Source: Proteocatella sp049670425 (lineage in GTDB: Bacteria; Bacillota; Clostridia; Peptostreptococcales; Filifactoraceae). From it: a stretch of 8,953 bases of DNA. The stretch is from positions 1-8,953 of the forward strand of contig JBATTG010000118.1 in assembly GCA_049670425.1 (NCBI GenBank). The letters run 5' to 3'. The notes under the pieces are model-generated. The model was not told where the DNA came from and did not search any database. It saw only the letters and a list, made by a program, of their open reading frames with translations. The translations under genes and the position numbers were made by a program. This document shows positions 7,301 to 8,953 of the stretch, in pieces. Positions within the stretch are counted from its first letter, which is position 1. Every line of letters begins with the position of its first letter.

Positions 7301-7494
7301 AGAGGTTTCAAGATGGTTTTTTCAATGTCTTCCGGACTTCCCCCCGGATATATGCATTTTACAATTGCTACGGGTGAAGATATGCTTGGATTTTCCTGTC
7401 TTTCCATTCCCCCGTAAAGAAGCGCACCTCCCAGAAGCACGAAAAACGAAATCAGCATGACTATGCTTCTATGGGTTGTACTCCATTTAATCAT
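4384..7494 (-). CDS. RND-family efflux permease (AcrB/HAE type) with an atypical proton-relay site
   Basis: The 1036-residue length is normal for the AcrB/HAE family of the RND superfamily, cytoplasmic-membrane antiporters that expel drugs, detergents or lipids. Twelve hydrophobic segments are visible: about 11-29; five between 336 and 485; then 537-556, 865-885, 892-911, 915-940, 967-985 and 990-1013. Two large extracytoplasmic loops (about 30-335 and 557-864) are the porter and docking regions. Family signatures include 'YPGGSPEDIEKTILKPLED' near 49, 'GVQLFPPVERDQYYIDV' near 558 and 'GVVVNNGIVLLDYIK' in TM10. By eye alignment, TM4 reads LLVANGIVAND where AcrB has LLVDDAIVVVE. Asp407 and Asp408 of AcrB thus become Ala399 and Asn400, Lys940 becomes Asn934, and Thr978 becomes Gly971, while the Arg971 position is kept (Arg964). 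The start has GGAGGGAG upstream and overlaps the adaptor gene by 8 bases (ATGATTAA), indicating translational coupling. The substrate is unknown. Confidence 0.94.
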   Translation of the reverse strand: MIKWSTTHRSIVMLISFFVLLGGALLYGGMERQENPSISSPVAIVKCIYPGGSPEDIEKTILKPLEDKIGEMSDIKRTDSYAMDSIGIIKVKLKDMSDDKINENWDTLKEKVEKAQADLPAEAYKADVDTDFTDPYGVLIAISSSEYQAKDIQDVGEMLKAEIEKDPGVRAADIFGEIDKNIEINIDMQKSKQYGISPLTMVKAMKARNINIPSGNLELSNIKVPIHVSGEYADMDEIENTIIGVSQSGTPVYLKNIANIEMTDEKAETLAMHNGEPSIILGIKYAEKENMVTIKKRLDTMIDKFVKEELYADMNLEVITDQASFVQTAIGLFEENLLSAIALVVIVVLLAMGIRSAIVVSSSIPIIIAIVFIYMKFMEIPLHQVSIASLIIALSLLVANGIVANDSIYLYMEKGYDRKTACIMGVNEVKIPILTSTLTTIASFLPLAMMVGSAGKFVNTLPILVSVSLIGSLLTSLTLVPAMGYTFLRIHEKKEKKPLIKNPKFKKYEKYLSLSKMTGKVTSIYKSTLRICLGKPKLMIAISIAMLALSSLLIPSLGVQLFPPVERDQYYIDVVVQDGSTTENTRDITSQIVELLDGEEKVSSVLSMVGEGMPQYYITFTSNLVSSNKAQLLVNGSQSEINNIQKKIETSIPGAKANIRRLELAMPVDYPVQVRVSGPETDKLQEISEEIKTIMETIPGNKNIDDNYGLQSYKLNIKVNEEKANMVGLTNYDISSTVRMAINGLEVTKLKQDDIEMDDLPVVMRLPEAQKDSSEALDQIFFTSSITGKNVSLRDIADIEKEASLNKISRKDGKRTITTGMFMRDGFTSDKGLAQLEEKMADFELPKGYSMEFGGDNEERNDAFTSMIIPSILAIVMIYLILVMQFGDLREPFIIMGTIPLSFIGIIWGLKITGYPIGFMALLGAISLMGVVVNNGIVLLDYIKLVIKDSSDMKEAIIEACSIRIRPIMIGMVTTVISLIPLAVSGGALWAPMATAIISGMVISSFLTLYIIPCAYICVEGEASMLRRFTEYLRSK

Positions 7495-8668
7495 TATTAG
7501 CTCCCTCCACTTTTACACTGTCTCCATTATGAAGTCTGAACTGCCCTTGGATTACTACATTGTCCTTATCCTTGAGCCCCGATATTATTTCAATCTGGTC
7601 CTTTACGATTTTTCCAGTCTGTACCAGCTGTTTTTTTACAGTGCCCGTCTGCTCATCATATACAAATACCATCTGGCCGTCTGACTTGGTTATAACACTC
7701 GAAAGCGGAACTTGGATTCCCTGAGTCGATGAAATTGGAATCTTTACCTTCGCAACCATGCCCGGTCTGATTTCAAAATTAGGGTTTTGAATCGCTACCT
7801 TTACCGCAAAGGTTCTGGTTGCAGGATCTGCCGTAGGTCCTATCTCATGAACTACTCCGTTAAAAACCTTGTTCAGGCCATAAAGGTATACCTTGACAGT
7901 CTCCCCTATTTCAATATCCTGGATATCCTTGTCCGACACTCCGATTTCAGCATCTACCACGTTTACCCTGCCAACTGCTACAACCGGATACCCTGCACCG
8001 GTTACTTCACCCTCTTCAACGAGTTTTTTCATTACAATCCCGTCTATCGGACTGTTTATAGTCGTATCCGAAAGCTTAGTCTGAGAAAGTTCCAGCCCCG
8101 CCTGAGCCTTTTCCAGCCTTGATTTGGCTAGAGCCTCAGCCTCCATAGCAAGCTTGTAGGTATTTTCATCTGCAATCTTCTTGGCCGTAATCTCATCAAG
8201 CTGAGCCTTGGTCGCCCCCCCTGCCTCGTATAGAGATGCGATGCGCTCATAGGTCACCTTCGTAAGATCAAGCTGAGCCTTTGCCTGACTGATTCTGGCA
8301 GGAATCTCACTTTCAATCTGCATTTTTGAAGATTCATAGTCAGAAGCCGATGCCTGGACCTGAAGGTTGTACTCCTTAGTATCGATAGATGCCATCTTCT
8401 GGCCAGCCTTTACAAAATCACCCTCTGTAAAATCCGCCTGCGTAATCACACCCGGATTTTTAAAAGCAAGCTTTACCGTCTCACCTGGCAGGATGTTCCC
8501 GCTGAGTGAAAGTGAATTTTCCTGAGAGCCATAGACACTTTGAAGTATCTGAACCGGCTTGATTATCTCCTCATCGACAGGCGTCTCGCTTCCACATCCC
8601 GTAAAAACCATGCTGATGCACAGAAGCTGCGCGCAAAGGCTGTATATCTTTTTATTCTTTGAATTCAT
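7487..8668 (-). CDS. RND efflux adaptor (membrane fusion protein), predicted lipoprotein
   Basis: Predicted 393 residues from ATG 8668. The N-terminus is a lipoprotein signal: KNKK, a hydrophobic run, then FTGC with Cys25 as the probable lipidation site. This would tether it to the outer face of the cytoplasmic membrane. Domains run in HlyD/AcrA order: first half of the lipoyl domain about 64-97; alpha-helical coiled-coil hairpin about 98-198, rich in Ala, Gln, Lys and Glu; second lipoyl half about 202-233 (INSPIDGIVMKKLVEEGEVT); beta-barrel about 238-313 (ending RPGMVAKVKIPI); and membrane-proximal domain about 315-388. It couples the permease to a TolC-type channel, or works with the permease alone in monoderms. 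A longer reading from TTG 8689 is rejected because AGAGGAG sits 5 bases before the 8668 ATG and the extra residues spoil the signal peptide. It lies 38 bases after the TolC-like gene and overlaps the permease start. Confidence 0.93.
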   Translation of the reverse strand: MNSKNKKIYSLCAQLLCISMVFTGCGSETPVDEEIIKPVQILQSVYGSQENSLSLSGNILPGETVKLAFKNPGVITQADFTEGDFVKAGQKMASIDTKEYNLQVQASASDYESSKMQIESEIPARISQAKAQLDLTKVTYERIASLYEAGGATKAQLDEITAKKIADENTYKLAMEAEALAKSRLEKAQAGLELSQTKLSDTTINSPIDGIVMKKLVEEGEVTGAGYPVVAVGRVNVVDAEIGVSDKDIQDIEIGETVKVYLYGLNKVFNGVVHEIGPTADPATRTFAVKVAIQNPNFEIRPGMVAKVKIPISSTQGIQVPLSSVITKSDGQMVFVYDEQTGTVKKQLVQTGKIVKDQIEIISGLKDKDNVVIQGQFRLHNGDSVKVEGANND

Positions 8669-8673
8669 ATAGT

Positions 8674-8680
8674 CTCCTCT
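8674..8680 (-). promoter_or_regulatory. Ribosome binding site that selects the adaptor start at 8668
   Basis: AGAGGAG on the minus strand lies 5 bases before the ATG at 8668. It falls inside the longer reading from TTG 8689, arguing for the shorter protein with a clean lipoprotein signal. Confidence 0.8.
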
Positions 8681-8706
8681 TCCCCACAATATTTAAATTT
8701 TTGAAT

Positions 8707-8953
8707 TTACATCGACATCCCAGCAAAATAAGGACTCTCAAACAACAGTCTTAGCTGCGTCTGCTGAACTATAAGCCCATTTAATTTGTTTTCCAATTCA
8801 ACTTTGGACAAATTGACATTCTTGTAGGTATTTTTGGTTACCATCCCTACATTGTATTTTTGCTCGAGTGATTTCAGCTGAATATCCAGCTTATCTTTTT
8901 CAGTTCTCATAATCTGTATATTTTGCTGAAGCTGCTGAAGGACCGAATAATTT
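8707..8953 (-). CDS. TolC-like (outer membrane efflux protein family) C-terminal fragment
   Basis: Only the last 81 codons lie in the window; the frame is open to the edge and ends at TAA 8709-8707. The sequence is a helical, Gln/Leu/Lys-rich coiled coil (LQQLQQNIQI onward), then KYNVGMVTKNTYKN and a helix ending QTQLRLLFESPYF. The 'Y-x-x-G-x-x-(T/S)-x-x-x-(Y/L)' turn between two long helices is typical of the TolC repeat, where one helix pair ends and the next starts. TolC proteins form the trans-envelope duct of tripartite pumps. Position directly upstream of the adaptor and permease supports the call. Clostridial genomes often carry such proteins with no classical outer membrane, where their role is unclear. 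The N-terminus, which would show a signal peptide or lipobox, is outside the window. A generic coiled-coil protein is the main alternative. Confidence 0.7.
   Translation of the reverse strand, partial: NYSVLQQLQQNIQIMRTEKDKLDIQLKSLEQKYNVGMVTKNTYKNVNLSKVELENKLNGLIVQQTQLRLLFESPYFAGMSM

Overview
The window reads as a moderately AT-rich chromosomal stretch from a Gram-positive-type anaerobe, most likely a member of the Clostridia. The support is indirect: strong AGGAGG-type ribosome binding sites, sigma-A-like promoters with extended -10 boxes, an SLH-domain surface protein, a copper-amine-oxidase-N-type surface protein and a G5-NlpC/P60 wall hydrolase. I cannot name a genus. No tRNA, rRNA, CRISPR array, insertion sequence or phage gene was seen.

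Layout. Positions 1-2548 (minus strand) hold a two-gene surface-protein operon. The first gene encodes a secreted protein with a copper-amine-oxidase-N-like domain, a Pro-Val-Glu-Pro linker and a lipocalin-like C-terminal part. Fifteen bases further on is a large secreted SLH protein, which runs out of the window at position 1. Positions 2549-2958 form a divergent control region with a well-formed promoter on each strand, a dyad over the predicted start site of the leftward transcript, and a short open stretch resembling a HAMP-domain remnant. Positions 2959-4182 (plus strand) encode a membrane-anchored G5-NlpC/P60 hydrolase. Positions 4183-4383 are a convergent intergenic region with three hairpins, at least two of them terminator-like. 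Positions 4384-8953 (minus strand) form an efflux operon in the order TolC-like protein (3' end only), lipoprotein membrane-fusion adaptor, RND permease, with an 8-bp overlap between adaptor and permease.

Working together. The left half looks like a cell-envelope locus: two exported, probably wall-associated proteins divergent from a wall hydrolase, possibly sharing control through the 410-bp region between them. The right half is a tripartite RND efflux set. A TolC-like partner is unexpected next to monoderm-style S-layer proteins. The permease also lacks, by eye alignment, the canonical intramembrane proton-relay residues of AcrB (two Asp in TM4, Lys in TM10), which is the most noteworthy point in the window. 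I did not find convincing evidence of a wholly new kind of system; the best leads are the atypical pump and the uncharacterised surface-protein pair.
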